From: an uncultured Balneola sp.
GTDB lineage: Bacteria; Bacteroidota; Rhodothermia; Balneolales; Balneolaceae
Direction of reading: 5' to 3'
Assembly (NCBI GenBank): GCA_913058495.1
Contig: CAJXQC010000015.1
Coordinates: 1 to 64,000 of the forward strand
Length of the DNA: 64,000 nucleotides
Shown here: piece after piece, positions 8,753 through 18,169 of the stretch
Numbering within the stretch: the first letter of the stretch is position 1
How the letters are laid out: the number at the start of each line of letters is the position of its first letter
Made by a program: the position numbers and the translations under genes
Notes under the pieces: generated by a model
Seen by the model: the letters and a program-made list of their open reading frames with translations, nothing else
Databases searched by the model: none
Told to the model about the DNA's origin: nothing

Positions 8753-9913
8753 ATGAAAACAGTTTACTTCGACAATGCAGCAACCACTCCAATCGATGAA
8801 CGAGTACTGGAAACAATGCTTCCATTTATGCGTGAAGATTTTGGGAATGCAAATTCTGCTCATCATTTAGGCCAAAAAGCCAAAGTTGCTGTAGAAGATG
8901 CCAGGGAGTTTGTGGCTTCTGTAATTGGCGCAGAACCGTCTGAAGTGATTTTTACAAGCGGTGGTACTGAAAGTGATAATGCAGCGATAAAAGGAGTTTT
9001 GGCTGTTGCAGGAGATAAAGATGAGATCATTACTTCAGAACTTGAGCATCATGCTGTTCTACATCCGATTGAAATGTCCAAAATGAAGGGCTTTAAAAAT
9101 CTTTTTGCTGAACCTATTCAGTGTGGAACGATTACAGCTTCGGCAGTAGAAGAAAAGATCTCAGATAAAACTGCTCTTGTTAGTATAATGCATGTTAATA
9201 ATGAGATCGGTTGCATAAATCATATTAAAGAGATCGCAGAATTATGTCGAGGCAAAAACATACCTTTTCATACTGATGCTGTTCAAAGCTTAGGTAAAAT
9301 CCCTGTGGATGTGAAAGATCTGGGAATCGATCTTCTAAGTGGTAGCGGTCATAAGATCTATGGTCCTAAAGGCGTGGGCATCATGTATGTTAGAAACGGA
9401 GCCAGATGGATGCCGTGGATGACCGGAGGCTCTCAGGAACGCAGACGCCGGGGTGGAACTTTAAATGTTCCCGGAATAGTTGGTTTTGCAAAAGCACTTG
9501 AGCTTATGACCAAAGAGAGAGAGGAAAACACAAATCACTATAAAGAATTAAGATCTCTGCTACTTTCGAAGATGGACGCTGAGTTAGATGTAGATTATAA
9601 GATCAATGGAAACCCTGAAACCGGCGTTGCTCATATTCTAAACCTTTCATTCTCTAATAAAGATGGACACTTCATCGACGGAGAGATGCTTTTACTCAAT
9701 CTGGATATCGATGGTATTTGTGTTTCCAATGGATCTGCTTGTACGTCGGGAGCTGTTGAACCATCACATGTTTTAGCAGGAATTGGATTGAATGATAATC
9801 TGGCTAAATCCAGCATTCGAGTTAGCTTTGGGAAGACAAATACCAAAGAGGATGTGATTTACTTTGTTGAGAAATTAAATAGTGTATTAACCCGAATGTT
9901 CGCTACAGCATGA
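8753..9913 (+). CDS. Cysteine desulfurase (NifS/IscS family)
   Basis: 386 residues from the ATG at 8753. An in-frame ATG at 8690-8695 is rejected because it lies in the terminator tail and adds non-homologous residues before MKTVYFDNAATTP. This PLP enzyme moves sulfur from cysteine to a protein persulfide for Fe-S cluster or thiolated-nucleoside synthesis. Visible motifs: YFDNAATTP, SGGTESDNAAI, ELEHHA, HTDAVQSLGK, the PLP-lysine motif SGHKIYGPKG and the active-site cysteine in NGSACTSG (about residue 330). It is shorter at the C-terminus than IscS and has no iscU next to it. It overlaps the LOG gene by 4 bp (ATGA), suggesting translational coupling. Confidence 0.93.
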   Translation: MKTVYFDNAATTPIDERVLETMLPFMREDFGNANSAHHLGQKAKVAVEDAREFVASVIGAEPSEVIFTSGGTESDNAAIKGVLAVAGDKDEIITSELEHHAVLHPIEMSKMKGFKNLFAEPIQCGTITASAVEEKISDKTALVSIMHVNNEIGCINHIKEIAELCRGKNIPFHTDAVQSLGKIPVDVKDLGIDLLSGSGHKIYGPKGVGIMYVRNGARWMPWMTGGSQERRRRGGTLNVPGIVGFAKALELMTKEREENTNHYKELRSLLLSKMDAELDVDYKINGNPETGVAHILNLSFSNKDGHFIDGEMLLLNLDIDGICVSNGSACTSGAVEPSHVLAGIGLNDNLAKSSIRVSFGKTNTKEDVIYFVEKLNSVLTRMFATA

Positions 9914-10461
9914 GTATAAATATTTGTGTGTACTGCGGATCAAGAATACCGGAAGACAAAAAATTTGAAAGCCTCGCAAAACAAATAGGTTCCACAATAG
10001 CTTCAAAAAACTGGGGACTGGTATACGGTGGTGGCAAGGTTGGCATGATGGGTGTAATAGCTAACGCAGCACTTGAAGAGAAAGGTGAAGTTATTGGTAT
10101 CATTCCTACTGCTTTAAAGAGAGCTGAAGTCGTTCATACAGGTGTTTCAGAGATCATAGAAACTCCCGATATGCATACCAGAAAAGCTTTAATGGAGAAA
10201 AGATCCTCAGCTTTTGTTGTGCTTCCCGGTGGCTTCGGAACACTTGATGAGTTTTTTGAAATTCTTACCTGGAGACAGCTGGGAATTCATAATAAACCAA
10301 TTATACTTGTAAATGCTTTTGGATATTTTGATGGATTGTCTTCCTTTATGGAAACGGCTATAGATCACGATTTTGTTAGAGGCGAAAACCGCGAATTATT
10401 TTCAATTACTTCAAACCTTGAAGAAACAATTTCAGTACTTGAGAAAAAGCTATATCCATGA
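9910..10461 (+). CDS. LOG family protein (nucleotide 5'-monophosphate phosphoribohydrolase)
   Basis: 183 residues, typical length for the TIGR00730/LOG family. These proteins use a Rossmann-like fold to remove the base from nucleoside monophosphates; some release cytokinins. The signature PGGFGTLDEFFE (about residues 107-118) is intact, preceded by the MHTRKALMEKRS region that lines the active site, and N-terminal YCGSRIPED and YGGGKVGMMG are present. It overlaps the previous and next genes by ATGA. The physiological substrate cannot be told from sequence. Confidence 0.9.
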   Translation: MSINICVYCGSRIPEDKKFESLAKQIGSTIASKNWGLVYGGGKVGMMGVIANAALEEKGEVIGIIPTALKRAEVVHTGVSEIIETPDMHTRKALMEKRSSAFVVLPGGFGTLDEFFEILTWRQLGIHNKPIILVNAFGYFDGLSSFMETAIDHDFVRGENRELFSITSNLEETISVLEKKLYP

Positions 10462-10916
10462 AAATATTCTTCACGGTGTTGGTTTTCCTGTCTTTTACTG
10501 TGATTATTTCCTGTAATAACTCTATAAAACCTATAAACTCAGAATTGAAAATTCCTGAAAACACTTTAGCTCCCTGTCCCGAAAGCCCCAATTGCTTCAG
10601 GACAACTCAGACTCTAAAAGCTGATCCTGAAGCTGTTCAGCAAGCATTAAAGAAATCGCTTACCTCAAATAATGCTGAGAAAATAGAAGAAATAAATCTT
10701 TCTGATAAAAAAGAGCTTAATGCTGTTTTTAAAATTCCGTTATTTGGATGGTTAGACGATGTTGTTATCAATATTGATTCAGATACATCAAATGCTGACA
10801 TTACATTCGTTCACATTAAAAGCTCCAGCAGAGAAGGTTACTACGATCTGGGAGTTAACAAAAGAAGAGTAAACAAAATTATAAAACACGCTCGAAAAGA
10901 GATTAATAAACCGTAA
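10458..10916 (+). CDS. DUF1499 family lipoprotein
   Basis: 152 residues. A short signal sequence ends in a lipobox-like VIISC, predicting a lipid-anchored N-terminal Cys. The DUF1499 hallmark APCPESPNCF (about residues 37-46) follows, and the GYYDLGVNKRRVN segment near the end is also family-like. No biochemical function is established. The ATGA overlap with the LOG gene and a 5-bp gap to the next gene place it in the same transcript. Confidence 0.82.
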   Translation: MKIFFTVLVFLSFTVIISCNNSIKPINSELKIPENTLAPCPESPNCFRTTQTLKADPEAVQQALKKSLTSNNAEKIEEINLSDKKELNAVFKIPLFGWLDDVVINIDSDTSNADITFVHIKSSSREGYYDLGVNKRRVNKIIKHARKEINKP

Positions 10917-10921
10917 AAGCC

Positions 10922-11362
10922 ATGTATAATATACTATTACACTTACATTCAGTTAACAGATGGATCGTTTTAATTTTGATCATTCTGGCCTTGGTTAAGG
11001 CTTTTTCAGGTTGGTTCGGGAAAAAAGAATTCACAGCTTCAGACAAAAAAAGTGCTTTGTTTGCACTCATATTTACTCATATTCAGTTGATACTTGGACT
11101 TGGTCTCTACTTCATAAGTCCTTTGGTTTCTTTTGAAGAGGGAGCTATCAAAAGTGAAGTATTCAGATTTTATACGATAGAGCACTTCTCAATGATGATC
11201 ATTGCAATTGTATTGATCACCCTCGGTTTTTCATTATCGAAAAGAGCGCCGGAAAGTATTACCAAATTCAAAAGAGTAGCAGTATTCTACCTGATAGGTT
11301 TACTGATCATGCTATCTTCTATTCCATGGCCTTTCAGAATTCCTGGAGCCGGTTGGTTTTAA
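10922..11362 (+). CDS. Small four-helix membrane protein, cytochrome-b-like family
   Basis: 146 residues with four predicted transmembrane segments (about 9-29, 45-66, 86-105, 118-135). Histidines at the membrane edges (HLHSVNRW at 7-9, FTHIQLILGLGLYF near 52, IEHFSMM near 87) match the pattern of small Bacteroidetes proteins usually labelled cytochrome B, where such residues could bind haem. That assignment is by resemblance only. It is the last gene of the desulfurase-LOG-DUF1499 run. Its stop is immediately adjacent (0 bp) to the stop of the convergent fadD-like gene, leaving no room for a terminator between them. Confidence 0.6.
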   Translation: MYNILLHLHSVNRWIVLILIILALVKAFSGWFGKKEFTASDKKSALFALIFTHIQLILGLGLYFISPLVSFEEGAIKSEVFRFYTIEHFSMMIIAIVLITLGFSLSKRAPESITKFKRVAVFYLIGLLIMLSSIPWPFRIPGAGWF

Positions 11363-13246
11363 TCAGTCCTTATCATTTTTATAGATATCAGTGATCTGAT
11401 CTGCGTATTTCTCGGCTATAACCCTGCGCTTTACTTTCATTGTTGGAGTGATCTCCCCTGTTTCCACTGTAAATTCATCGGGCAGTAATCTGAAATCACG
11501 GATCTTTTCATGAGAAGCCAGATCTTTTGAAAAAGCACGTATCTCTTTTTTGAATAGTTCATTCACTTCAGGATGTGAGATCAACACTTCATTGTCTTTA
11601 TATTCAAGTCCGTTGTCTTTGGCATACTTTGCCAGAATTTCAAAGTCAGGTACTATCAATCCGGCCATAAAGTTTTGAGCTTCTCCTACCACTACCATCT
11701 GATCGATCCATTTACTGGTCTTAAACATATCCTCAATTGGACCCGGATAAATATTTTTACCGCCTGCATTAACGATCATATGCTTAATGCGATCCGTAAT
11801 TTTCAAATTTCCTTTTACAAAACGTCCTACATCTCCGGTATGTAACCAACCGTCTTCATTGATCATTTCCTTTGTAGCTTCTTCGTTACGCCAGTACCCT
11901 TTCATTACATTTGGACCTTTACAAAGTATCTCTCCGGGCTCAGAAGAAAGTTCTGTAGGATAATCTTCTCCACTTATTTGAGCTATGATCTTTCCGGAAT
12001 CCAGATCTTTAATTCCTACAGTAACTCCGGGTATCACTGCTCCAACAACTCCGGTTACTTCTTCACCTACTCTGTTGGCAGCCATTACCGGTGATGTTTC
12101 TGTCAATCCGTATCCCTGTAAAATGGTTAATCCCGCGGCTTTAAAGAAATCATCGATCTCAGGTGGTAAAGCAGCCCCTCCGGAAACGAATATCCTTACC
12201 TGTCCGCCTGTTCGTTCTTTAAGCTTATCAAAAACGAGTTTATCAGCGATCTTCTTTTGAATCGAAACCAATCCTCTTTTCCCGGATGAGTACTTTCTTC
12301 CGGTGTCAACAGCCCAGTTAAAAATCTTTTTCTTTGTGTCACTGCCCTCTTCCACACTTTTAACGATCAGATTATAGATCTTTTCGAAAAGTCTTGGCAC
12401 ACTGATCATTACCGTTGGTCTTACTTCAGGCATATTTTTCGAAACGGTATCCACACTTTCGGCATAATAGATCTCAGCTCCACAAGAAATTATTGCATAA
12501 TAGCCAGCTGTTCTCTCAAAAGAATGACATAGTGGAAGAAATGAGAGCAGACGATCTTTGTCATCCCAATAAATATGTTGTGTAGCTGCTTTAACATTAC
12601 TCACAATATTTTGATGGGTAAGCATCGCTCCTTTTGGTCTTCCTGTTGTACCTGAAGTGTAGATCAACGTCGAAATATCTTCTACGGAAACAGCTTGTAC
12701 TCTTTTTCTGATTTCGTCTTTATATTTCTCAGCCTGTTTTGCACCTTCATTCAGTACATCTTCAAATAGAAGAACAAATTCCTTTTCGGCATGTTTTTTA
12801 TTCTTTGGTTTATCAAATGCGATAATCGTTTTTAAGTGCTCACAATTATCGTAAACTTCCACAGCTTTTTTTAACTGGATTCCAGTAGAAACAAAGAACA
12901 TCTTGGCTTCCGAATCCTGTAAGATATATTCGCACTGTCCGGCAGGAAGTGTGGTGTACAAAGACACATTGATTCCCCCGATCATTTGGATCGCAAGATC
13001 AACAACTGCCCATTCATATCTGTTTTCACTTAGAATCCCTACTCTGTCTCCGTGTTCAATTCCTTCTGAAAGCATATATGCTGCTAAAGAATGGATATCC
13101 TCGATCACCTGATCCCAATAAATGGGCGTGTATTCAGATTTAGGATCTGTTTTACGATGAAATACAGCTTTATTATTTCCGGCAAATTTATTCGCCAGGT
13201 TTACAGGGAGTTCTGCTAATGTCTCGAACGGTACGATTGTAGGCAT
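11363..13246 (-). CDS. Long-chain fatty acid-CoA ligase (AMP-forming)
   Basis: 627 residues, the size of the FadD15-type long-chain acyl-CoA synthetases. It activates fatty acids via an acyl-adenylate for lipid synthesis or beta-oxidation. Motifs in order: phosphate-loop IYTSGTTGRPKGAMLTHQN (about 190-209), GYGLTETSPV (about 380), GWLHTGDVG (about 470), DRIKHMIVNAGGKNIYP (about 483-499) and a C-terminal lid ending MKVKRRVI. The ATG at 13246 gives MPTIVPFETLAELPV. It is transcribed divergently from the Fur gene, with about 110 bp between the starts. Confidence 0.93.
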   Translation of the reverse strand: MPTIVPFETLAELPVNLANKFAGNNKAVFHRKTDPKSEYTPIYWDQVIEDIHSLAAYMLSEGIEHGDRVGILSENRYEWAVVDLAIQMIGGINVSLYTTLPAGQCEYILQDSEAKMFFVSTGIQLKKAVEVYDNCEHLKTIIAFDKPKNKKHAEKEFVLLFEDVLNEGAKQAEKYKDEIRKRVQAVSVEDISTLIYTSGTTGRPKGAMLTHQNIVSNVKAATQHIYWDDKDRLLSFLPLCHSFERTAGYYAIISCGAEIYYAESVDTVSKNMPEVRPTVMISVPRLFEKIYNLIVKSVEEGSDTKKKIFNWAVDTGRKYSSGKRGLVSIQKKIADKLVFDKLKERTGGQVRIFVSGGAALPPEIDDFFKAAGLTILQGYGLTETSPVMAANRVGEEVTGVVGAVIPGVTVGIKDLDSGKIIAQISGEDYPTELSSEPGEILCKGPNVMKGYWRNEEATKEMINEDGWLHTGDVGRFVKGNLKITDRIKHMIVNAGGKNIYPGPIEDMFKTSKWIDQMVVVGEAQNFMAGLIVPDFEILAKYAKDNGLEYKDNEVLISHPEVNELFKKEIRAFSKDLASHEKIRDFRLLPDEFTVETGEITPTMKVKRRVIAEKYADQITDIYKNDKD

Positions 13247-13359
13247 GCTTGTAAATTTTGATCAATATTTTTCCGATTGGAATATACTATATATAGAAAG
13301 AAATTCTTGTGTTTCAAATGCACCAATACAAGTCTTATATTAAAAGAAAAATTTCACAG

Positions 13360-13863
13360 ATGGCACACCCGGCACACGAAGAAACAATTCAGTTAGTAAA
13401 AGAGATCTTCAGATCTTATTTAAAAGAGCATAAACAACGCCAAACACCCGAAAGGTTTATGGTTTTGGAAGAAATTTACCGTGCCGACGGCCACTTTGAT
13501 GCTGATGATATTTTCTACAGAATGGAAGAAGTTGGGACTCGTGTATCACGCGCTACGGTGTACAACACACTTGATCTTTTGGTTGAGTGCGGATTGGTTC
13601 AGCGTCAGCAATTTGGTAAGAGTCAGTATTACTATGAGCGCGCGTATGCTTACCAACAGCACGATCATATTATCTGTAACGATTGCGGACATGTGTTGGA
13701 ATTTTGTGATCCACGAATTGGAGAGATACAAGAGTTACTTGGCAAGATACACGGTATGAATATCGACTCTCACTCTCTGCATTTCTACGGAACCTGTAAA
13801 GACGAAAAAGCCTGTGAAGCCCGTCAAGAAGAAAACGCTAAGAAAGAAAGTACTGAAGCGTAA
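13360..13863 (+). CDS. Fur family metalloregulator
   Basis: 167 residues from the ATG at 13360 (MAHPAHEETIQ); in-frame starts at 13309 (GTG) and 13318 (ATG) would add up to 17 basic residues and cannot be excluded. The N-terminal winged helix is visible (RQTPERFMVLEEIYRADGHF, then SRATVYNTLDLLVECGLV). The C-terminal dimerisation domain has HDHIICNDCGHVLEFC with a CxxC pair, and a second cysteine pair at GTCKDEKAC. The four cysteines probably form the structural zinc site. Whether it senses iron, zinc or peroxide cannot be decided here. The open frame ends 81 bp before the convergent ftsX stop. Confidence 0.88.
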   Translation: MAHPAHEETIQLVKEIFRSYLKEHKQRQTPERFMVLEEIYRADGHFDADDIFYRMEEVGTRVSRATVYNTLDLLVECGLVQRQQFGKSQYYYERAYAYQQHDHIICNDCGHVLEFCDPRIGEIQELLGKIHGMNIDSHSLHFYGTCKDEKACEARQEENAKKESTEA

Positions 13864-13867
13864 AAGG

Positions 13868-13934
13868 ATTAACAATGTTTCAATTACCAATTAAGAATTG
13901 ACATAAATCAATACTTAATTGAGCCATTGTTAAT
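13868..13934. terminator. Nested hairpin between convergent fur and ftsX
   Basis: Outer arms 13868-13877 and 13925-13934 are a perfect 10-bp inverted repeat; inside, 13889-13901 pairs with 13908-13920 with one mismatch. The region is very AT-rich and ends in TTAATTCTTAATTG, words shared with the tandem repeat at 27244-27305. It could act as a bidirectional transcript end and is probably a dispersed-repeat derivative. Confidence 0.5.
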
Positions 13935-13944
13935 TCTTAATTGT

Positions 13945-14826
13945 TTATCCAGAAATATAAGTCTCAGCAATATACTTTCTGGAAGCGAGTCTGCTGCCCC
14001 ACCAGCCCATCAACACTGACAAACCGACCATGGCTCCAACTAAGAAGTACCAACGTCCGAATGGCCATGCTACAATTCCCACGTCGGGAACATAAAGCGG
14101 GACCAAAAACTCGAAGATCGCAAATACACTCAGCACTGCTAAAGTTCCTGCAATTAATCCCTGAATAATTCCTTCCACAATAAACGGACTTCTTATAAAA
14201 CCATTCGTAGCTCCAACAAGCTTCATTGCTCTGATAAGATCCTTTTTTGCGTAGATAGTCAAGCGAATAGTATTGTAGACCAAGACCACCGCTGCCAGTA
14301 AAATTAAGATTCCTAAACCACTGCCAATCAAACTGAAAATACTCAGGTTTGATTCCAGCGCTTTCAGCAGTGCTCTGTTATACTCTACTTCGTCTACTCC
14401 ACGGATGTTTTGAATTCGGGAGGCTAAACTTTCTACCAATTCAGATCCCGAATCAGTATTCACTTCTACTTTAAAAGAAGCAGGTAAAAAATTCAATTCA
14501 ATCAGTTCGGTAACGCCCGCTCCTAATTCTTTAGCTGCAATAACGGACGCACTGTCTTTCGAAATATAAACCACATTCGTAACCAGCTCTTCGCCCTCGA
14601 TTTGGTTGCGCACTTCTTCCACAGAGCGTTCATCCATATCAAAAAGGAAAACTTCGATTTGGATCTCCTTCAAACTCATGGCCTGTGTATACACGTTGTA
14701 CGATACACGCCCGAGAATGCCCAGTAACAGCACTGCTATAAACAAGGAGAATATAGATGTGGTAACAGCTAATTTAGCTCGCTTAAAGCCGGCTGTTCCT
14801 TCTTTTATTACATATTTTAGACTCAT
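13945..14826 (-). CDS. ftsX: Cell division protein FtsX (permease-like)
   Basis: 293 residues with one N-terminal membrane helix (about 20-45), an extracytoplasmic domain (about 46-165) and three C-terminal helices, the FtsX topology. The cytoplasmic loop TIRLTIYAKKDLIRAMKLVG and following GATNGFIRSPFIVEG match the FtsX conserved region. FtsX partners with the ATPase FtsE to regulate septal peptidoglycan hydrolases. No ftsE is adjacent; it must lie elsewhere. It is the third gene of a cinA - barrel - ftsX run, with 1 bp to the barrel gene. Confidence 0.92.
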   Translation of the reverse strand: MSLKYVIKEGTAGFKRAKLAVTTSIFSLFIAVLLLGILGRVSYNVYTQAMSLKEIQIEVFLFDMDERSVEEVRNQIEGEELVTNVVYISKDSASVIAAKELGAGVTELIELNFLPASFKVEVNTDSGSELVESLASRIQNIRGVDEVEYNRALLKALESNLSIFSLIGSGLGILILLAAVVLVYNTIRLTIYAKKDLIRAMKLVGATNGFIRSPFIVEGIIQGLIAGTLAVLSVFAIFEFLVPLYVPDVGIVAWPFGRWYFLVGAMVGLSVLMGWWGSRLASRKYIAETYISG

Positions 14827-14827
14827 A

Positions 14828-16807
14828 TTAGTTTCTGAATTGAGCTCTTATTCCAACAATTAATCTTCGAGGTGGCATCGGAAATGATGACGCCTCAAAG
14901 TAGCCTGCCTGACCTAAACCGTCAAGTGCATTTTCCCATCTTATCACTACCATTATTGCACGAACTCTGGCAGAAAGTTCCGCATCCATTCTGAAAAATG
15001 CAGGTACAAATGATTGCATGCTTCCATCATTGGTTAGTGAGTTTGATTGCCAATAGTTTAACTCTGTATTATAAAACTGACTTTCATAAGCGAATGGCGA
15101 GAGCAGCGTGCGCACACCGATCTTAACAAAAGCTGCCCTGTTGAATGCATAGTTCTTGTAAAATAGCGCATTTCTGATCCATAACTTAGTATCAACAGAA
15201 CCAAATGTTGAGTGACTTTGATCTACTCCAAAACTCACTGTTGATTCATAAGCTGCGGAACTTTCGATCTCAAAATTGGGATTTTGAAATCTGACAAAAC
15301 CTGAAATAAACGCGAAGTCCTGAGAATTTGTATTGCTGAATGTACTGTCTGTATCTAATACTATCCGGCTCTCTGTAAACTTGATTCTGCCCGAAGCTCC
15401 CGCTTTCCAATAGCTTCCAAGCGAAGAATTTACTTCTCCATAAAGCGATGTTATTTTTTCGTTTTTGAGATTTGAAGTCCCTGAGTAGTCCTTCGATGAC
15501 CAGTATAAAGTCTGAATGGTCGGAATCCTGCTTACCACACCCGCAGTTAACTTCAGACTCAGGTTATCAGGATCTCCGATGTTTATACCCGTAGAAAATT
15601 CCGAACCGGAATGACCTGTATTTCGTGATATTACATTGCCGGAACCGATCAATTTTAATCCATCAAACAACTTCAATTCAGAAGTCATTTTTGCTTCTGA
15701 TGTAAACCAACTGTTCCGGGTAATGGAATTACCTGATCTCATATCTGAGAAAGTAACTGCGGCATCACCCTGTATTGAAAGTAAACCCAATTCCACTTTC
15801 TTGAAGATCTGAGCACCATGCGTTAGCAATTCTCTGCTAAGAGTATCAGCGCTAATTCGAACTACTCTGTCGTTCTTAGTTCTGTTCAATATCAATCCAC
15901 CTGACTCAGCTGAAGCTGTATCCGATCTTTGGTAGAGCCCCAGCTTAATATCATTTCTCAGTATTTCTGAGCTTCCCGAACTACTTACAGGATTTGAAGT
16001 AAACTCACCAAAACCAAAACTTGCAGGATCATTTACTACATAACCACCAGATTCATCGTTATTAAAGTCATTTCGTAAGATCAATCCCTGAATCTGATAT
16101 TTCTCTCCTAAATGATGGTAAATCCGCCCCATGATCTGACTTCCTTGAACGGAATTATTTGGATAAAAACCTCCGTCTCTCCTATCCCAGTACGACAACT
16201 CAATATTAGTTCCGGGCGCCGTATTCTGTGCTACAAAAAACTCCAGATTTCTGTAATCATTAGAAGCTTCATCAAAGTTCAAATAACTGATAGGTTCATT
16301 GATATAATAATCCCGAATATTCACATACGAATTTAGATCTCCATTATAAGTCTGATACACTGTTCCGATCTTGTGATGCGGCACATAATTATAATTGATC
16401 AATCCGGTAACCGGATCATTTAGAAGAATATCGTCCAGCCATAAATTCTGTTCGTATTGATCGTAACCATTGATATTAAAAGCATCAGTCCTTCCGATTG
16501 TACCTTGCCTGTATGAAATCACGTTACTTTGATAAGCGTAGAAATCTCCCCAGTTCGGATAAATACTCCATCGCAAAAGACTGTCTGTAGTTATTTTCTC
16601 TGAAAAAGACGGGATACGATTCTTCCAAAGGTTTACAGTTTTTACTTTTACTTCCTTTTTCTGAGACGCCAATACACTGTCGTTTTTTGCTTCTGTATTC
16701 GGAGAAGTGACCTTAACTGAATCTGTTTTGACAGAATCTGCAACCTGAGCAAATAATCCTGTTGAACTTACAATCAATGCGATATATAAGGTTATAAAAA
16801 CTCTCAA
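14828..16807 (-). CDS. TonB-dependent-receptor plug-like outer-membrane barrel protein
   Basis: 659 residues with a signal peptide (1-20), a Ser/Lys/Asp-rich linker (21-55), and a segment at about 105-145 (FNINGYDQYEQNLWLDDILL) that looks like the plug motif of TonB receptors. Alternating, aromatic-rich beta segments continue to a C-terminal strand RLIVGIRAQFRN. It is compact for a TonB receptor and I see no clear TonB box or carboxypeptidase-regulatory domain. It overlaps cinA by 4 bp and is 1 bp from ftsX, so all three are co-transcribed. Substrate unknown; it may be a receptor-like porin. Confidence 0.6.
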   Translation of the reverse strand: MRVFITLYIALIVSSTGLFAQVADSVKTDSVKVTSPNTEAKNDSVLASQKKEVKVKTVNLWKNRIPSFSEKITTDSLLRWSIYPNWGDFYAYQSNVISYRQGTIGRTDAFNINGYDQYEQNLWLDDILLNDPVTGLINYNYVPHHKIGTVYQTYNGDLNSYVNIRDYYINEPISYLNFDEASNDYRNLEFFVAQNTAPGTNIELSYWDRRDGGFYPNNSVQGSQIMGRIYHHLGEKYQIQGLILRNDFNNDESGGYVVNDPASFGFGEFTSNPVSSSGSSEILRNDIKLGLYQRSDTASAESGGLILNRTKNDRVVRISADTLSRELLTHGAQIFKKVELGLLSIQGDAAVTFSDMRSGNSITRNSWFTSEAKMTSELKLFDGLKLIGSGNVISRNTGHSGSEFSTGINIGDPDNLSLKLTAGVVSRIPTIQTLYWSSKDYSGTSNLKNEKITSLYGEVNSSLGSYWKAGASGRIKFTESRIVLDTDSTFSNTNSQDFAFISGFVRFQNPNFEIESSAAYESTVSFGVDQSHSTFGSVDTKLWIRNALFYKNYAFNRAAFVKIGVRTLLSPFAYESQFYNTELNYWQSNSLTNDGSMQSFVPAFFRMDAELSARVRAIMVVIRWENALDGLGQAGYFEASSFPMPPRRLIVGIRAQFRN

Positions 16808-18090
16808 GGATATTGTTTCTCCAGATTATAAGGCATTTCATCTATTCCCTTTAATACTCTGCGGGCCATTTCTAAAGTCGTTCTCATACTTCGTTCCTTA
16901 TTCAGCAAACGATCTTTTGTAAACAAAGCTTTTATAGCGAAATGATCATCCTTGCTCCAGTATCCCATCCACACTGTTCCCACCGGTTTTTCTTCCGATC
17001 CTCCGCCCGGACCGGCAACTCCAGTAGTTGAAATACCGATATCAGAACCAAGTTTATCCGCAACTCCTTTTGCCATCTGTAACGCTACTTCTCTGCTTAC
17101 TGCACCGTGATCATTCAAATCATTTTCTGAGACACCTAACTGATTTATTTTTACTGAATTGGCATAAGAAACAATTCCGCCCAACGTATATGCACTACTT
17201 CCGGCTATATTTGTAAGCTCATTTGCAATCATCCCGCCTGTACAACTTTCTGCGGTAGCAATTGTTTTGTTTTGCTCGATCAAAATTTTACCAACAGCTT
17301 CTGAAATAGTCAGATGTTTTCCTTCTCCGATAATATACTTAGAAGCTTTTTCATAAATATGGTCGGCGAGTTTATTTACTGATTCCTCTGCCTCTGATTT
17401 TGTTGATCCCTTGCCATTCAATCTGAGAGTCACCCCTCCCGGCATCGGCAAATAAGCCAGACTTACACCATTGATAAAAAAAGAATTCAGATCGCCTATA
17501 ATGGTATCACTTAATGTACTCTCGCCTATTCCAATTGTTTTAAGATATCTGGAATGTAAGAAACCAACGTCACCGAATACCTTTCTTAATTTCTGAGAAA
17601 TTGCATTTTCCATCAAATACTTCATTTCATAAGGCACTCCCGGCATGGAAACCAGATAGCAATCGTTCTCATAAAACCACATTCCGGGTGCCGTTCCCAT
17701 CTTGTTGAACAATACCTCACAATTTTCGGGCACTTCAGCCTGTATCTTATTCGACTCCGAAAAAGGGATATTCCTGCTCTTAAATAATTTTTTAATATAA
17801 TCCAGAACCTTTTTATCTGACTTCATTGTCACCCCGAACAATTCAGCGATCGCCGCTTTCGTAATATCATCATGTGTGGGGCCCAATCCTCCGGTACAAA
17901 GCACAACATCAGCGTGCTTCATTGAATAAGAGAGAGTTGATTTGATGAGATTAAGTTCATCCGAAATAGTATGCACCTCGGTAACCTCAAAACCTAAACC
18001 GGTCATGAACTCTCCCATCCATGTAGCATTGGTGTTTACAGTGTCTCCAATAAGTAATTCGTTGCCGATTGAGATGATCTGAACTTTCAT
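16804..18090 (-). CDS. cinA: CinA: nicotinamide-nucleotide amidohydrolase / competence-damage protein
   Basis: 428 residues from the ATG at 18090 (MKVQIISIGNELLIGDTVN); an upstream in-frame TTG at 18120 adds ten unconserved residues. The N-terminal MoCF/COG1058 domain shows CTGGLGPTHDDITK (about 78-91) and MPGVPYEMK. The C-terminal PncC domain shows ATAESCTGGMIANELT and STTGVAGPGGGSEEKPVGTV. The enzyme deamidates NMN in pyridine-nucleotide recycling, with an ADP-ribose pyrophosphatase activity attributed to the N-terminal domain. First gene of the cinA-barrel-ftsX operon, divergent from pgsA with 79 bp between starts. Confidence 0.93.
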   Translation of the reverse strand: MKVQIISIGNELLIGDTVNTNATWMGEFMTGLGFEVTEVHTISDELNLIKSTLSYSMKHADVVLCTGGLGPTHDDITKAAIAELFGVTMKSDKKVLDYIKKLFKSRNIPFSESNKIQAEVPENCEVLFNKMGTAPGMWFYENDCYLVSMPGVPYEMKYLMENAISQKLRKVFGDVGFLHSRYLKTIGIGESTLSDTIIGDLNSFFINGVSLAYLPMPGGVTLRLNGKGSTKSEAEESVNKLADHIYEKASKYIIGEGKHLTISEAVGKILIEQNKTIATAESCTGGMIANELTNIAGSSAYTLGGIVSYANSVKINQLGVSENDLNDHGAVSREVALQMAKGVADKLGSDIGISTTGVAGPGGGSEEKPVGTVWMGYWSKDDHFAIKALFTKDRLLNKERSMRTTLEMARRVLKGIDEMPYNLEKQYP

Positions 18091-18157
18091 ACCTGTAAAA
18101 TTCACAATTCCTTTGTCCAAAAGCTAGTTTTCATATTATTATATCCAATCTATTTCC

Positions 18158-18165
18158 TATCTTCG
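18158..18165 (+). promoter_or_regulatory. Candidate -7 element upstream of pgsA
   Basis: TATCTTCG differs by one base from the TAnnTTTG consensus and ends 4 bp before the pgsA ATG, which would give a very short leader. This matches the spacing seen at 3521-3528 and 35981-35988. Confidence 0.35.
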
Positions 18166-18169
18166 TTCA

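Noticed and set aside
13945-14826. An FtsE partner for FtsX at 53356-54069
   Set aside because: That ATPase is 39 kb away in a MacA/TolC-type run with its own two permeases, so it is more likely MacB/LolD-like.
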